Positions 10,581 through 20,361 of a stretch of DNA of 32,541 nt are shown here, in pieces (within the stretch, counting starts at the first letter, position 1; every line of letters starts with the position of its first letter). Where the stretch lies: NCBI GenBank assembly GCA_000697055.1, contig JNDT01001180.1, positions 1-32,541 of the forward strand, written 5' to 3'. The notes beneath the pieces were generated by a model that did not search any database, was not told the DNA's origin, and saw nothing but the letters and a program-made list of their open reading frames with translations. The position numbers were made by a program, and so were the translations under genes. This DNA comes from Saksenaea vasiformis B4078 (lineage: Eukaryota; Mucoromycota; Mucoromycetes; Mucorales; Saksenaeaceae).

Positions 10581-11269
10581 ATGGACCTCTTCCAAGCAGA
10601 AAATGCAAGGCACCACATAGAACTAGTTGCGAATAGGCATATAACAATACGGTCCATTGTAAGACGATACAGAATGAAGAAAATATCGCAGGAGAAGGCA
10701 TGGAAAAAGGCTACATCGCAAAAGCACATTTCAAACCGGGACACTCTGAAAGGGATACGTAGCAAGATGAAGTATTGGAGGAACATACAGATTGCGTAAT
10801 TGTGAAGATATGATGGAAGCAAGATACACTGGGCCGATGTGCATGTAGATGTTCGTCACAGGAAGCCCTTTTTACCTTCGCTTTGTTCATCTCCGATTGC
10901 ACATTCTTTTCGTCGACTCATATTCTTTAGAAAGAAGATATGGACACATAACGATGATGGATAAAAATTCAACATAAAAATGTGTACATACAGTAAGAGC
11001 TTGAAGACGTAGCTGTGAGCAAGAACGATGAAGATGCTATGGAAGTTTCTGAAGAAGAAGAAGCGATATCAACGTAGGGAGCACTGCGAGAAGATGCATC
11101 GCAAGGAAACAGCATTGACACACTATTACAGCAAGTATATCCTGATACACGCAGGAAGCAATGGTTTATCCTCAATTCTGGCAAGAAATATAATGCAAAA
11201 GCGGAAGAGTTACAGCATAATCAAAGAAGAACAGTAGAAAATAATCGAAAAAAGATCAACCACCGCTGA
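10581..11269 (+). pseudogene. Relic-like coding pieces, Lys/Arg/Glu-rich
   Basis: Three open pieces lie in a row on the plus strand. 10581-10799 (72 codons) is basic and helix-like. About 10806-10961 contains KIHWADVHVDVRHRKP. 11015-11269 begins SKNDEDAMEVSEEEE, is broken by a TAG at 11075 and goes on through VYPDTRRKQWFILNSGKKYN. The hydrophilic composition looks like real protein, but no intron chain joins the pieces and one has an internal stop. Family not recognised; probably a decayed gene, possibly chance. Confidence 0.25.
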
Positions 11270-11454
11270 CGATAAAGGTGTTGGTAAAATGGTTCTGCGC
11301 GCAAAATTTTTTTGAAAATACAGTATATATATAGAGTAGATTGGCTATTTGCCAATTCCTTTGATGGATGGCAGCCTTGATTGCAGTTTTGCTTATAGTG
11401 AGCCATTATCTTCATATATCTCAAAGATAAAGAATATAAACGTATGCCGATAAT

Positions 11455-11460
11455 TTTATT
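11455..11460 (-). terminator. Polyadenylation signal AATAAA for the MACPF-like gene
   Basis: On the minus strand AATAAA lies 65 nt past the stop codon at 11525. Confidence 0.5.
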
Positions 11461-11524
11461 TTCAAGTGTCTATGGCTTCAAGCTGGACACCCAACAACCT
11501 AGTATAACATGTTTATGACTGTAC

Positions 11525-13738
11525 CTAAGCTCCAGAATGTGGTTTCTCTTTTTGTAGGATCAAACTTGTGGGAGAATTACGAGTATTGGTCTGTACAAAC
11601 CGCGTCAAATTAGCAAATGTTGCTCGCTTAACTAGATGGGACCAAGTTTTCGTATTTTTCTTGGATGCATAGAGAGCGAGATAAGGCTTTGCACGATCAT
11701 TCGTTATGTCATCTTCAGGAATTGCATTTTCGGCTTGATATCCCTGAAACAATGTGGACGTCTCGGTTATCTGTATAATGCTATTCTCGTCCCTTCCTTC
11801 GTCTTGGTCTTCTTCCTGCCGACGGGTAAATGACGTAAAAGAGCGTACGCGTCGGAGACTAGGTCTATGACTTGTCTGAATAGACTCTGCACTCGCTACG
11901 GATTTCAACCAGGAGCGCTGCGGCATCCTATGGGTGATCGCGGCCACCTGAGGTGTCTCTGGTTGAACTTCCTTTGAAAGCGGACGATAATATGGATGGC
12001 GTGAGATATCTTCTGCGGTAGCTAGCTCAATGACCCAAGCGTTTTCATCTGGAATCCGAAGTAAGGCGTGCTCTTTCACGATAACAGGGTGCAATTGGCC
12101 TTATCATGTAGTGAAAAAATAGAAAAACTGAATTGTCAGTAAACATCATGAACAAAAGTAGTTTGACCTGTACTTGATCGTGAACTGTATGGATCAGTAA
12201 CGTTCCGTTTGTTGCCACTGATACCGGTCAATTTGCTAACTTGGTTCTTGCCAGGAGGTGGTTTTTCCTTCTTATTGATATTTGTATCGGCAGTAGGCGA
12301 TGTTCGCAATGAAGTTGCAGGCGATGTTACGGAAGATAGATGTGTTACCGAACAAAGATAGAGAATCTGCCGTAGTGCAATGACATCGCCATGGAGAATC
12401 AGTTTTTTACGGCCAACAGCAATATCGGCATTCAGTCTATCATCTGTGGAGGTATCGTCATCACGACCAAGGCCTAACCCTGGCATTTCAACCATCCATT
12501 GAAAGCTGCTGGTATCTTCTGATGAAGGGGGTTTAACAGTGGTATCCAGTAATTCGACCGAGCGCAGTCGTGCCAAGTGCTCACGAGACGGTGTCATGTG
12601 CTGGTGGCCGACCCGTGGTTCCTCCGATGGTGGTGAAGCTGTTGACCTCATCAAGATCATCGTATGGGTTGAACTCACTGATGAAAAAGGTGTATCACAT
12701 GCAGGATATAGGTAGAGTTGACTCCCACAGCGAACATACTGGGATTGATAGGATGAAGAGTATTTCGGCTGGTTCAGTAATGGTGCCGTCGTTGAAAATC
12801 GCCATAGATACTGAGTATCTCGCGTTGCTTCAGCAGGAGAAACGGTTGAGAAAAGGAATGATTCCCGTTCTGCTGCGTCACGATGAGTTTTCCCAACATG
12901 GGGGCGCCAACTAAGATAGGCGGATGTACAGACATTGCGTAACTTAAACGGTTGATGCAATGGTATCCGGTGAACGAGGCACTTCATCATGGCCTGAATG
13001 GTTTCTCGTGTCGAGTTAGGTAAAAATTCGTAGATAGGACGGACGTCATTCCGTTTGATAATGACCCAAGCGTCCGGAGAACAGCTGGAAGTTATTTCTG
13101 CTAGAAAACTAGAGGATTTGCTTAGATCGCCAACAATCAGGATGCTTACTCTTTTTATTAAGCTGATGATGCACTTCATCTTTGGCCATTCTTAATCGGG
13201 CAAGCCTTTCGGATTCGTTGGTGTAGGTATACGTTTTCTGAATGTGTTGTTTCTGACCCAATACGAGCTTCTGCGGCCACAAGAACCCAAAAATATGCCA
13301 GACATGACAAAGCTCCTGCCATGCTCTCGTTGGTTGATTAGGCCAGTATTTGATTGCATTGTCCAAGGCGTGCTGAAACTTAATGGTAGTGCGCAGGATA
13401 TGATGGATCGGGAACCATGCACACGTCTCGTAGTGTAACAAATGCAATGTTTTCTGAAAGGGTTGCTGCGGCGCTGGATGAAATAACGAATAACATTCAG
13501 CCAAAGCATGCATAGTTGTATCATCATTCAAACTCCAGAGGACACCCGAATCAATAAGATTGGATGTCCAGTTGCTCTGGGTAACAATATAAGCTCTGGA
13601 CTGGTCTTCTGCGACAAGTCGTATCGTCGGCATTTCCTGCAAAACGAAGCATGGCTCTTTTGCTAGGTCGCCGGAAGGTGAAATAGCATTTCTCCAACAA
13701 ATACGACTTAATATCTGTTCTGTTGAATCTTGATCCAT
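11525..13738 (-). CDS. Fungal MACPF-like domain protein (family tentative)
   Basis: Model: complement(join(11525..12099,12168..13097,13150..13738)), 697 aa, all junctions GT-AG and in phase. The start at MDQDSTEQ is chosen because the frame upstream runs through a poly-T leader. I see WHIFGFLWPQKLVLG at about 147-161 and WVIIKRNDVRPIYEFLP at 207-223. In fungal MACPF-like proteins, abundant in glomeromycetes and mucoromycetes, an FG-hydrophobic-P..I.LGG block precedes a W.VI.R..v.PIYdLL block. The gene starting at 30396 has the same two blocks in the same order. The middle (roughly 250-420) has a LRNVCTSAYLSW segment and a repeated shallow GSQLYLYPACDTPF pattern. A Ser/Arg-rich C-terminus follows. 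No signal peptide or membrane span was noticed. Function unknown; pore formation should not be assumed. Confidence 0.6.
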
Positions 13739-13843
13739 TATTGTGTGTTGAAAAAAAGGGAAGAAGAAAAAAAAAGGACAGACTATATAAACTTCATTTT
13801 TTTTTCCCTGGTGACTGTGCCTGTTCGTCCCACCTTTCCAACA
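13739..13843. promoter_or_regulatory. 105-bp divergent promoter with TATA box
   Basis: This is the whole interval between the start codons of the minus-strand MACPF-like gene and the plus-strand inositol kinase gene. TATATAAA at 13783-13790 is 54 bp before the kinase ATG. A/G-rich tracts on the plus strand read as pyrimidine tracts for the opposite gene. A shared bidirectional promoter is inferred from spacing. Confidence 0.5.
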
Positions 13844-15020
13844 ATGGCCAGTAGTAGTGTGCACCTCGTGAAGTTTGACCATCAGGTGGCAGGCCATGAT
13901 CGTCTTCTTCAGCTACCCAGTAACGACCTCATTGTGATAAAACCTTGTACACAAACAGAGCTTACGTTTTATCAAACAAGCAAGCAGCATCCTGAATTCG
14001 ATGAGTTTATCCCTGAATGTTACGGTAGTTTACGTGCTGCCACACAATCAGAAAAACACATTCTCGAGAAGGAAGCAGTAAACAAGCTACCCGATCAAGA
14101 GGGCGTGACCACACTTCCTCCCGAACTCCAGGAAGAATTGAATGCTTCAGGCAATAAGCCTCCAGATGATATCCTTTTCATTTGTCAAAAGAAAGACAAC
14201 TGTATTGACCAATGACTGTCCTTAACGCCTAAGAATACAGCATTTATGCTTAGAAAATGTCCTTTATGGTTTCACAAGGCCATCTATTCTGGATTTGAAG
14301 ATTGGTGACAAGCTTTACGATGATTTTGCAGATGAAGCAAAACGGGAGAAAATGATTCTTAATGCAAAGAACACAACCATTGAGACACTCGCCCTTCGCA
14401 TTTCAGGAATGAAGGTACTGATACAGATTGTGAAATGCTGGACTAAATTGGTAATGATAAAGGTATACGACACAGTTGGGCAGGAATACAGGATATATCG
14501 TAAACCATACGGCCGATCAAAGACGAAGGATGATATGATTGATGCGTTTCTTGCCTACCTTTTCCCAACAAGTTCTTATGGACAGCAATCTACACCTGAT
14601 ACAACCATGGAAGATCCCGAGCAAAATTCGGAACGAACCACACGGATACCCAGTAAAAAGATCCGGTGGATCTTGGAAAGCTTTATTGACGATTTGACGG
14701 ACATACGAACATTTGTGGCAGCGCATCCCCAACTAGAATTAACCGGTGCATCTCTTTTGTTTGTTTATGAGGGCGATCGGACTGTGGTGGACAAAGTCTG
14801 GCAACGGATGATAGATGAAGAGAAGATACAGTATATGGACGAAGAAGACGAAGAAGAAGAGCCACCAGCCAAGATGTGCGACCTTCGTCTCATTGATTTT
14901 GCTCACTCAAGGTGGAACGCAGCAAGAACGCAGCAAGATCGAGGTATCCTTAAAGGAATGGACAACACGCTAGATCTGTTGAGACAATGCCTTGAACGAC
15001 AGCGTCAAGAAAAGTTATAA
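13844..15020 (+). CDS. Inositol polyphosphate multikinase (IPMK/Arg82 family)
   Basis: Model: join(13844..14168,14239..14414,14463..15020), 352 aa. It phosphorylates inositol tris- and tetrakisphosphates toward IP5 and acts in nucleus and cytoplasm. Seen: HQVAGH near residues 11-16, PECYGSLRAAT, CLENVLYGFTRPSILDLKIG at 112-131 with the family signature PxxxDxKxG, RISGMKVYDTVGQEY, SLLFVYEGD at about 264-272 and IDFAHS at 311-316 (metal-binding Asp). The first intron has AT-AC ends and U12-type signals; canonical GT-AG choices give a frameshift or a stop (see the intron entry). The second intron, 48 nt, is in frame and stop-free, so retention would add 16 residues just before VYDTVGQ. An acidic run (DEEDEEEE) precedes the DFAHS motif. 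Identity is strong. Confidence 0.93.
14169..14238 (+). other. U12-type AT-AC intron in the inositol kinase gene
   Basis: The 70-nt intron starts ATATCCTTTT, matching the minor-spliceosome 5' site perfectly. It has TCCTTAAC at 14219-14226, the U12 branch consensus except for G at the first T of TTCCTTAAC, and ends AATAC at 14238, about 13 nt after the branch A. The phase-1 junction G|AG restores DEHLCLENVLYGF, exactly the family sequence. GT donors at 14184 and 14202 with AG acceptors at 14240 or 14253 give a frameshift or TAA. Confidence 0.85.
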
Positions 15021-15723
15021 ATGAGATATACAAGAAGAAAAAACAACTTTTTTTAGAAAAAAACCACTTGGATACTCACAGGTATCCCTCGTGACTTAGG
15101 GATTTTTCTGAAGTTATCAAGATCTTCCCCATTTTCCTTTCCGTTGAAATTTATCTAGGGCAAATCTACTAGCAAACGCAGCCTGCAACGGCTATTAACT
15201 AAAGAGTGCACTTTAAGCTATGAGTCCTAGTTCCTTGCGCGAGCGTAATACAATAAAAAAGCTAAATCAAAAGGAATAATGATGTTAAAACAAATGAAGT
15301 ATTTGATATGCTTTAGCGCTGATGGTCCATCCCAGACCCGGGGGGTGTTTGGTCCACTTTGCCCTGACTAACCTTGGTATAAGCTTCGACACAAAATCAC
15401 ACATGGCTTCTTGTCCTTATTTGTACATGACTTCCGTCCCAGATCATCCTGGCAGTGGAGCAACCTATCGTGCAGTAGATTGGTTCCACAGAATTATATT
15501 CTTAAAAGATTCACTAGCGACAGATATTCGGCTATTCCTTAGCGGAATATGGCTCTTTAGAGTGCGAAATTTATTTTAGAGTAGAAAACATTATTCAATA
15601 AGCAGTACAGATGACAGAAGGAATACATACAAAGTAAGAGAAGGAAAAGAAAATACGAGAAAATGATGAGAAGATAAACGAGAGTGCATATATCTAATAG
15701 GAATACATATCGTCCCTTTGGTT
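15021..15723. other. Convergent 3' spacer between inositol kinase and ABC transporter genes
   Basis: No gene is supported. An 85-codon open frame at 15322-15579 has no recognisable feature. AATAAA at 15252-15257 (+) could serve the kinase transcript. A small hairpin GGATAC-tcacag-GTATCC lies near 15069-15086. Confidence 0.5.
15570..15575 (-). terminator. Polyadenylation signal AATAAA for the ABC transporter
   Basis: On the minus strand AATAAA lies about 150 nt past the stop codon at 15724. Confidence 0.45.
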
Positions 15724-18700
15724 TTAGTTGGCATTCAATGATTGCTGATGGACCAATTCACTGTAGACGCCATTTAGTTCCAGAAGTTCCCAGTGTGTTC
15801 CTTGTTCGATAACGCGACCATCTTTGACTACACAGATAAGATCAGCATCCTGGATGGTCGAAAGTCTGTGAGCAATTGTAATTGTTGTTCGACCGCCTTC
15901 TTGCAGGATATTGTCAATAGCAGCTTGCACGATTTTCTCGGATTCACTATCAAGGGCGGAGGTCGCTTCGTCCAAAAGAAGAACTCTTGGCTTTCGAATA
16001 AGAGCACGAGCTAATGTGGGAAAATAAGTTAGATACCGTTTGTGACCATATTATTCAGTCAACTTACCAATGGCAATTCGTTGTTTTTGACCACCAGATA
16101 ATTGCGAACCCTTGTCGCCAACGCGTGTATCGTATCCTTTCGGCAAACTCATGATAAATTTGTGAATGTTTGCGGCTTTGCAGGCTTCCACCACATCTTC
16201 TTGAGTCACTGCTTTGCCATCATCAACACCGAAGCGGATATTTTCACCAATAGTCATGTCGAACAGGACAGGTTCTTGGCCAACGAGAGCCATGTGGCTA
16301 CGCAGATTTCCCAGTGTGAAAGCATTGACGTTGTGGTCATCCAGGCGAACGGAACCCTTGGCAGGGTCGTACCAACGCTGAAGCATACCGATTGTTGTAG
16401 ATTTGCCGCAACCAGAAGGACCGACCAAAGCGATGGTATTGCCAGCCTTGCCTTTGAGATGGAATTCGCCATTAAAGATAGGGACATCTGGACGTGCTGG
16501 GTAACGGAAAGCAACGCTATCAAAGTCGAGGTCGCCGCGAATCTTGTCAGAGGTTGGCTCAATGCCTTCTAAATCGGGATCGATTTTGGGTGTGCGGTCG
16601 AGGAGATCAAAAATAGCGATTGCCGAGTATTTAGCCTTGGCAAAAGTTGATGTGAACACACTGGCACGACCAACACCTTGAGCAGTGATCATAATGGCCA
16701 TCATCGTGGTAAACATTTCTTCGAACGTAATCATACCGATTCCCATAAGACGGATACCGGCATAGAAAGCAACAGCGTTGGTGTACATGGTGATACCCTG
16801 CTGAAGTGCGTAACCAATGGAAGCTGTAAGCGCCTTGCGTTGGGCAAGTTTGTGAGGTCTTTCCGTTGCCTTGGCGTATTTGCTTTCGAAGTGACTTTGT
16901 TTGTTTAGAGAGGCAACAGTACGGATTTCTTTGATAGCTTCACCAGCGACTTCACCGCTCTGTTCATTGGCCTTCTTGGTCTTGTCTTCGAAACCACGGT
17001 GGATTTTGCTCTCATACGCCGTCGATACAATAATGAAGGGAGCCATGCAAAGGATGATAAGAGTCAAGGCCCAGCTGTTGACAAAGGCAATCACCAAACC
17101 TAGTATAGAAGTTAGTATACAGTGTTATTTACTTTTGTCTGTTCCTACCAGTAATTGCGGTTACAATAATCTGCGTAACATCACCCCAGGTCTTGGTCAC
17201 CATTTCGTTGACGTTTTTAGCATCGATAGCCAGTTTGGATGTCAAGGCACCGAGATTGTGGTCTTCATCATCAAAGAAACCGATTTCTTGCTTCATGTAC
17301 ACACGGAAAACAAGGCCTCTCAAACGCTCAGTGAACCGTTCGCCAGCAATCTCAAAAGAGCAGGTCTGTGTAGCAAAACCGAGGAAAGAGCCAATACCGA
17401 TTATAACAAATGCAAAGGCATACAGGTTGGCACCTTGCATCGGACCAGGAGCAATGAGATGAGGATCAGAGTTTGGATCTCTCAAGGTAAGGATAGTGAT
17501 CACACGTGCAAAGATGAGAGAAAACAAGGGAAATACCACACCGGCGATCATAGCACCAATACAGCCGCTTGCGAGTAGAGGCCACTCAGCGCGCATCATT
17601 TGCAGAACTCTGCCCACTGGAGCCTTTTGCTTCTTTGCTTGTTTTTTGTCGGCTTTTTCCTTGCGAAGCTTCAATTCGTACGCATCAACAACGGAAGACT
17701 CGGTCTGAACACGCGACAAATTGAGTGACGGCTCCTTCTCCGTTACGATTTCGATGTTTTTCTCCAATTCGGCTGTTTCTTTCGCCAACAGGTCATCATC
17801 GTCGATTTCTTGGGCAACGTGGCCGACCTTCTCCGTAGCGATTTGCTGTTTTCTAACGAGTTCAGCATAGACGCCATTCAGCTCCAGTAGTTCGTTGTGT
17901 GTGCCTTGTTCGATCAGGTTTCCTTGTTCCATGACAACGATAAGGTCGGCATTGCGAATAGTAGACAGACGATGAGCAATAACGATGGTAGTACGGTTTG
18001 CAGCTGCTGCATCCAAAGCTTTTTGTACCAAACGCTCAGACTGAGTATCGAGAGCAGAAGTAGCCTAGAAAAATAGTCGATTAGTTTCATCAAAAATTAA
18101 ACATTATATGATCCATACCTCGTCCAATAACAGAATAGAAGGATTCTTCAAGATTGCTCGAGCAATTGCCACACGCTGCTTCTGACCACCAGAAAGCATA
18201 CCACCATGCTCACCCACGAGTGTGTCGTAACCACGTGGTAGCTGAGAGATAAACATATGGCAGTTGGCTTTTTTACAGGCCTCGACGATTTCATCCTGGG
18301 AGACTTCGCGATCGGTAATTCCCATAAGCAAATTCTGGCGGATAGTCATGTTGAAGAGCACCGGCTCTTGACTAACTACACCGATCTGTCGACGCAGCCA
18401 GGTCACATTGATGTCGCGCAGATCGTGACCGTCCAGTAGCACTTGACCTTGGAGGGGATCGTAGAAACGCTGGAGCAGCTGCACGCTGGTAGATTTACCC
18501 GAACCGGACGGACCAACAAACGCAACGGTCATTCCTGGTTTCACCTTAAGGTTGAGGTTCTTGAGCACGGTGATATCCGGTCGTGTGGGGTATTTGAACT
18601 GAATGTCGCGGAATTCGATCTCACCAACAACTTTGTCGGGTACCAATCCACTCTTGGAATCAGGGTCGATCTCCGGAACTCGGTCAATGGTGGCAAAAAC

Positions 18701-19849
18701 CTTGTATGCTGCACCCGCTGCACTCGATACTGCAGAAAGGTTTGGTGGAAGTTGTAGCAAAGAAATAGCGCCCATGATCATCGAGAAGAAAACGATAAGC
18801 ACCGTTCCTCCGTCGAGTTGGTCCTTCATAACCAATTGAGCACCATACCAGAAAGCAAGACCGTAGGTGCAAAAGAGGATGAGCATGAATCCACCAATAC
18901 CAAAGCCAATGATCATTCCGCGCTTGACACCAGTAGCCTTGGCCTTCTTCAGCTGAGCATTGTACAACTGCGAAAAGCGCTCTTGAAGAGAGAAAGAGTA
19001 GACCGTTCGGATACCAGAGAAAACTTGTTCAGCCACGGCACCAGCGTCAGCATAGGAGTCTTGCGTCTTAGTTGTGTACTTGGTAATAAAGAAGCCCATC
19101 ATACCGCCGACACCTGCCATCACTGGCATCGTCGCCAAGATAATAACAGCCAGACGCCAGCCTTTGACAAAGGCTACAACGAAACCAGCCACAAATTGGG
19201 CGATGGAGGTGATGAAGAGACCAAATTTTTCGGAGATACCATCCTGGATCAATTGGGTATCCGTAGCGAGACGCGTTGTCAGAGATCCTTCTTCGGCTTT
19301 GTCAAACCAGCCCATGTCTTGTCGGAGAATCGCATGAACATACTTCTGTCGAATTCGTCGTGTCTGATTTTCGCCAGTGTAAACCCAGAAACAGTGAGCG
19401 CAGTATGCAGCGACGAGGACAGCAGTGCCCATGTACACCATTGTCAGAATTAATGGCATAACGGTATCGATGCTGATAAAACCTTTAGCAGCGTCCTCAC
19501 CGACTTTGCCCAAGAAGTTTCCAAAGATGATGATTGTCACAGGCTGCATGGCGCCAATGCCTGCAGAACAAATAATGGCGACAACAATCATCAGCGCATC
19601 CAGAGGTGTTGCAAATCGAAACAACCTATGCAATGCTACAGATGGCTGTTTCTCTTTCTTCTCCTTCTTTTTCTTCTTCTTTTTATCATCCTTTTCGTCT
19701 GTTGAATTTGTTTGCTCGAGTTGATTTGGTGGTAACGTTTCTTCGATCATGATCGACGATTTCTCATCCTGGATCGGATTTTGTTGTATTTTGTGCTGCC
19801 CATTCAGGGTCTGGCTCGTCGTTGATGACCGCGCAGATCCAGTGGTCAT
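15724..19849 (-). CDS. Full-length ABCB (P-glycoprotein/MDR-type) ABC transporter
   Basis: Model: complement(join(15724..16010,16068..17099,17149..18064,18119..19849)), 1321 aa, typical of full ABCB exporters arranged (TMD-NBD)x2. Residues 1-75 form a hydrophilic cytosolic tail with a Lys-rich run near 57-68. TMD1 begins at about 80. NBD1: Walker [10 protein letters not shown] at 446-454, Q-loop [17 protein letters not shown] at about 552, ILLLDE then ATSALD (the exon junction falls between E and A), H-loop IAHRLST. NBD2: GPSGCGKST at 1109-1117, [17 protein letters not shown] at about 1216, [18 protein letters not shown]. Both catalytic sites look intact, so both should hydrolyse ATP. It exports hydrophobic compounds or lipids at the plasma or an internal membrane; the substrate cannot be read from sequence. 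Closest functional analogues are fission yeast Pmd1 and animal ABCB1. Confidence 0.96.
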
Positions 19850-19921
19850 TGGTAGTTAATGGTGATAACAAAAGGAAAAAGAGTAAAGCAGTAACCTCTT
19901 TAGTCTGACCTGAATTGGACC

Positions 19922-19930
19922 CCTTTTATA
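19922..19930 (-). promoter_or_regulatory. TATA box of the ABC transporter gene
   Basis: TATAAAAGG on the minus strand, 73-81 nt upstream of the ATG at 19849: good match and position. Confidence 0.5.
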
Positions 19931-19997
19931 CGTTTCCCGCAGCACAATGTGTACGAAGATTTTCCCTTCTGGGATCCCAAGGGGTAAGTTATTCCGG

Positions 19998-20019
19998 TCC
20001 AATGAAAAGTGCCATTGGA
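19998..20019. promoter_or_regulatory. Inverted pair of CCAAT boxes
   Basis: TCCAATG (19998-20004) and CATTGGA (20013-20019) form a perfect 7-bp inverted repeat containing two opposed CCAAT boxes, about 150-170 nt upstream of the transporter start. HAP/NF-Y binding is inferred. Confidence 0.45.
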
Positions 20020-20244
20020 AGGGCAATTCGGTCGGATCATCGATATTCAACAGCAGCGGCAAATCACACGTTGCACTCGCCACGGCGCTTCACCCGGCCA
20101 TCGGGGACGCTTGTTACAAAAAAAGTCAATACGCAGGGGATGGAAGACTCATAATTTACACGTGACCGAAGACCGTTCCGCTCCATTTGCGCCATATATG
20201 GCGACGGAGATGGGTCATATCCTTCCGAGTGTCAAAGATGGTTG

Positions 20245-20264
20245 ATACCAGGTTATACCAGGTT
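20245..20264 (+). repeat. Tandem repeat ATACCAGGTT x2 in the ABC transporter upstream region
   Basis: Two perfect abutting 10-bp copies, followed by ACATGTGAC, about 400 nt upstream of the transporter ATG. Possible transcription-factor site. Confidence 0.45.
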
Positions 20265-20361
20265 ACATGTGACTGTGCTTTATAGCGGATTGTGCGCCGA
20301 GATGTCCAAAACGTTCCATAACGACTCTCAGCAGCGTGATCTATCACGATAACCTTTATCA

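Larger units (their letters stand above)
6624..11454. other. About 4.8 kb gene-poor region
   Basis: No reading frame here has a recognisable domain or a convincing exon chain. Frames at 7134-7475, 7379-7690, 8671-9000 (+) and 10015-10362 (-) are open for 100-115 codons but overlap each other, lack family motifs and show no splice pattern. The region holds small repeats, a perfect hairpin and relic-like coding pieces (separate entries). It could hide a lncRNA, an unrecognised gene or decayed elements; I cannot tell which. Confidence 0.5.

Noticed and set aside
12570..12914. 114-codon plus-strand frame inside the MACPF-like gene
   Set aside because: Antisense of a confirmed exon with consistent splice structure on the other strand.
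14184..14253. GT-AG introns for the first junction of the inositol kinase gene (donors at 14184 or 14202, acceptors at 14240 or 14253)
   Set aside because: Every combination gives a frameshift or an immediate TAA, whereas the AT-AC join keeps frame and family sequence.
15322..15579. 85-codon plus-strand frame in the spacer after the inositol kinase
   Set aside because: No motif, no splice context and no sign of coding bias.
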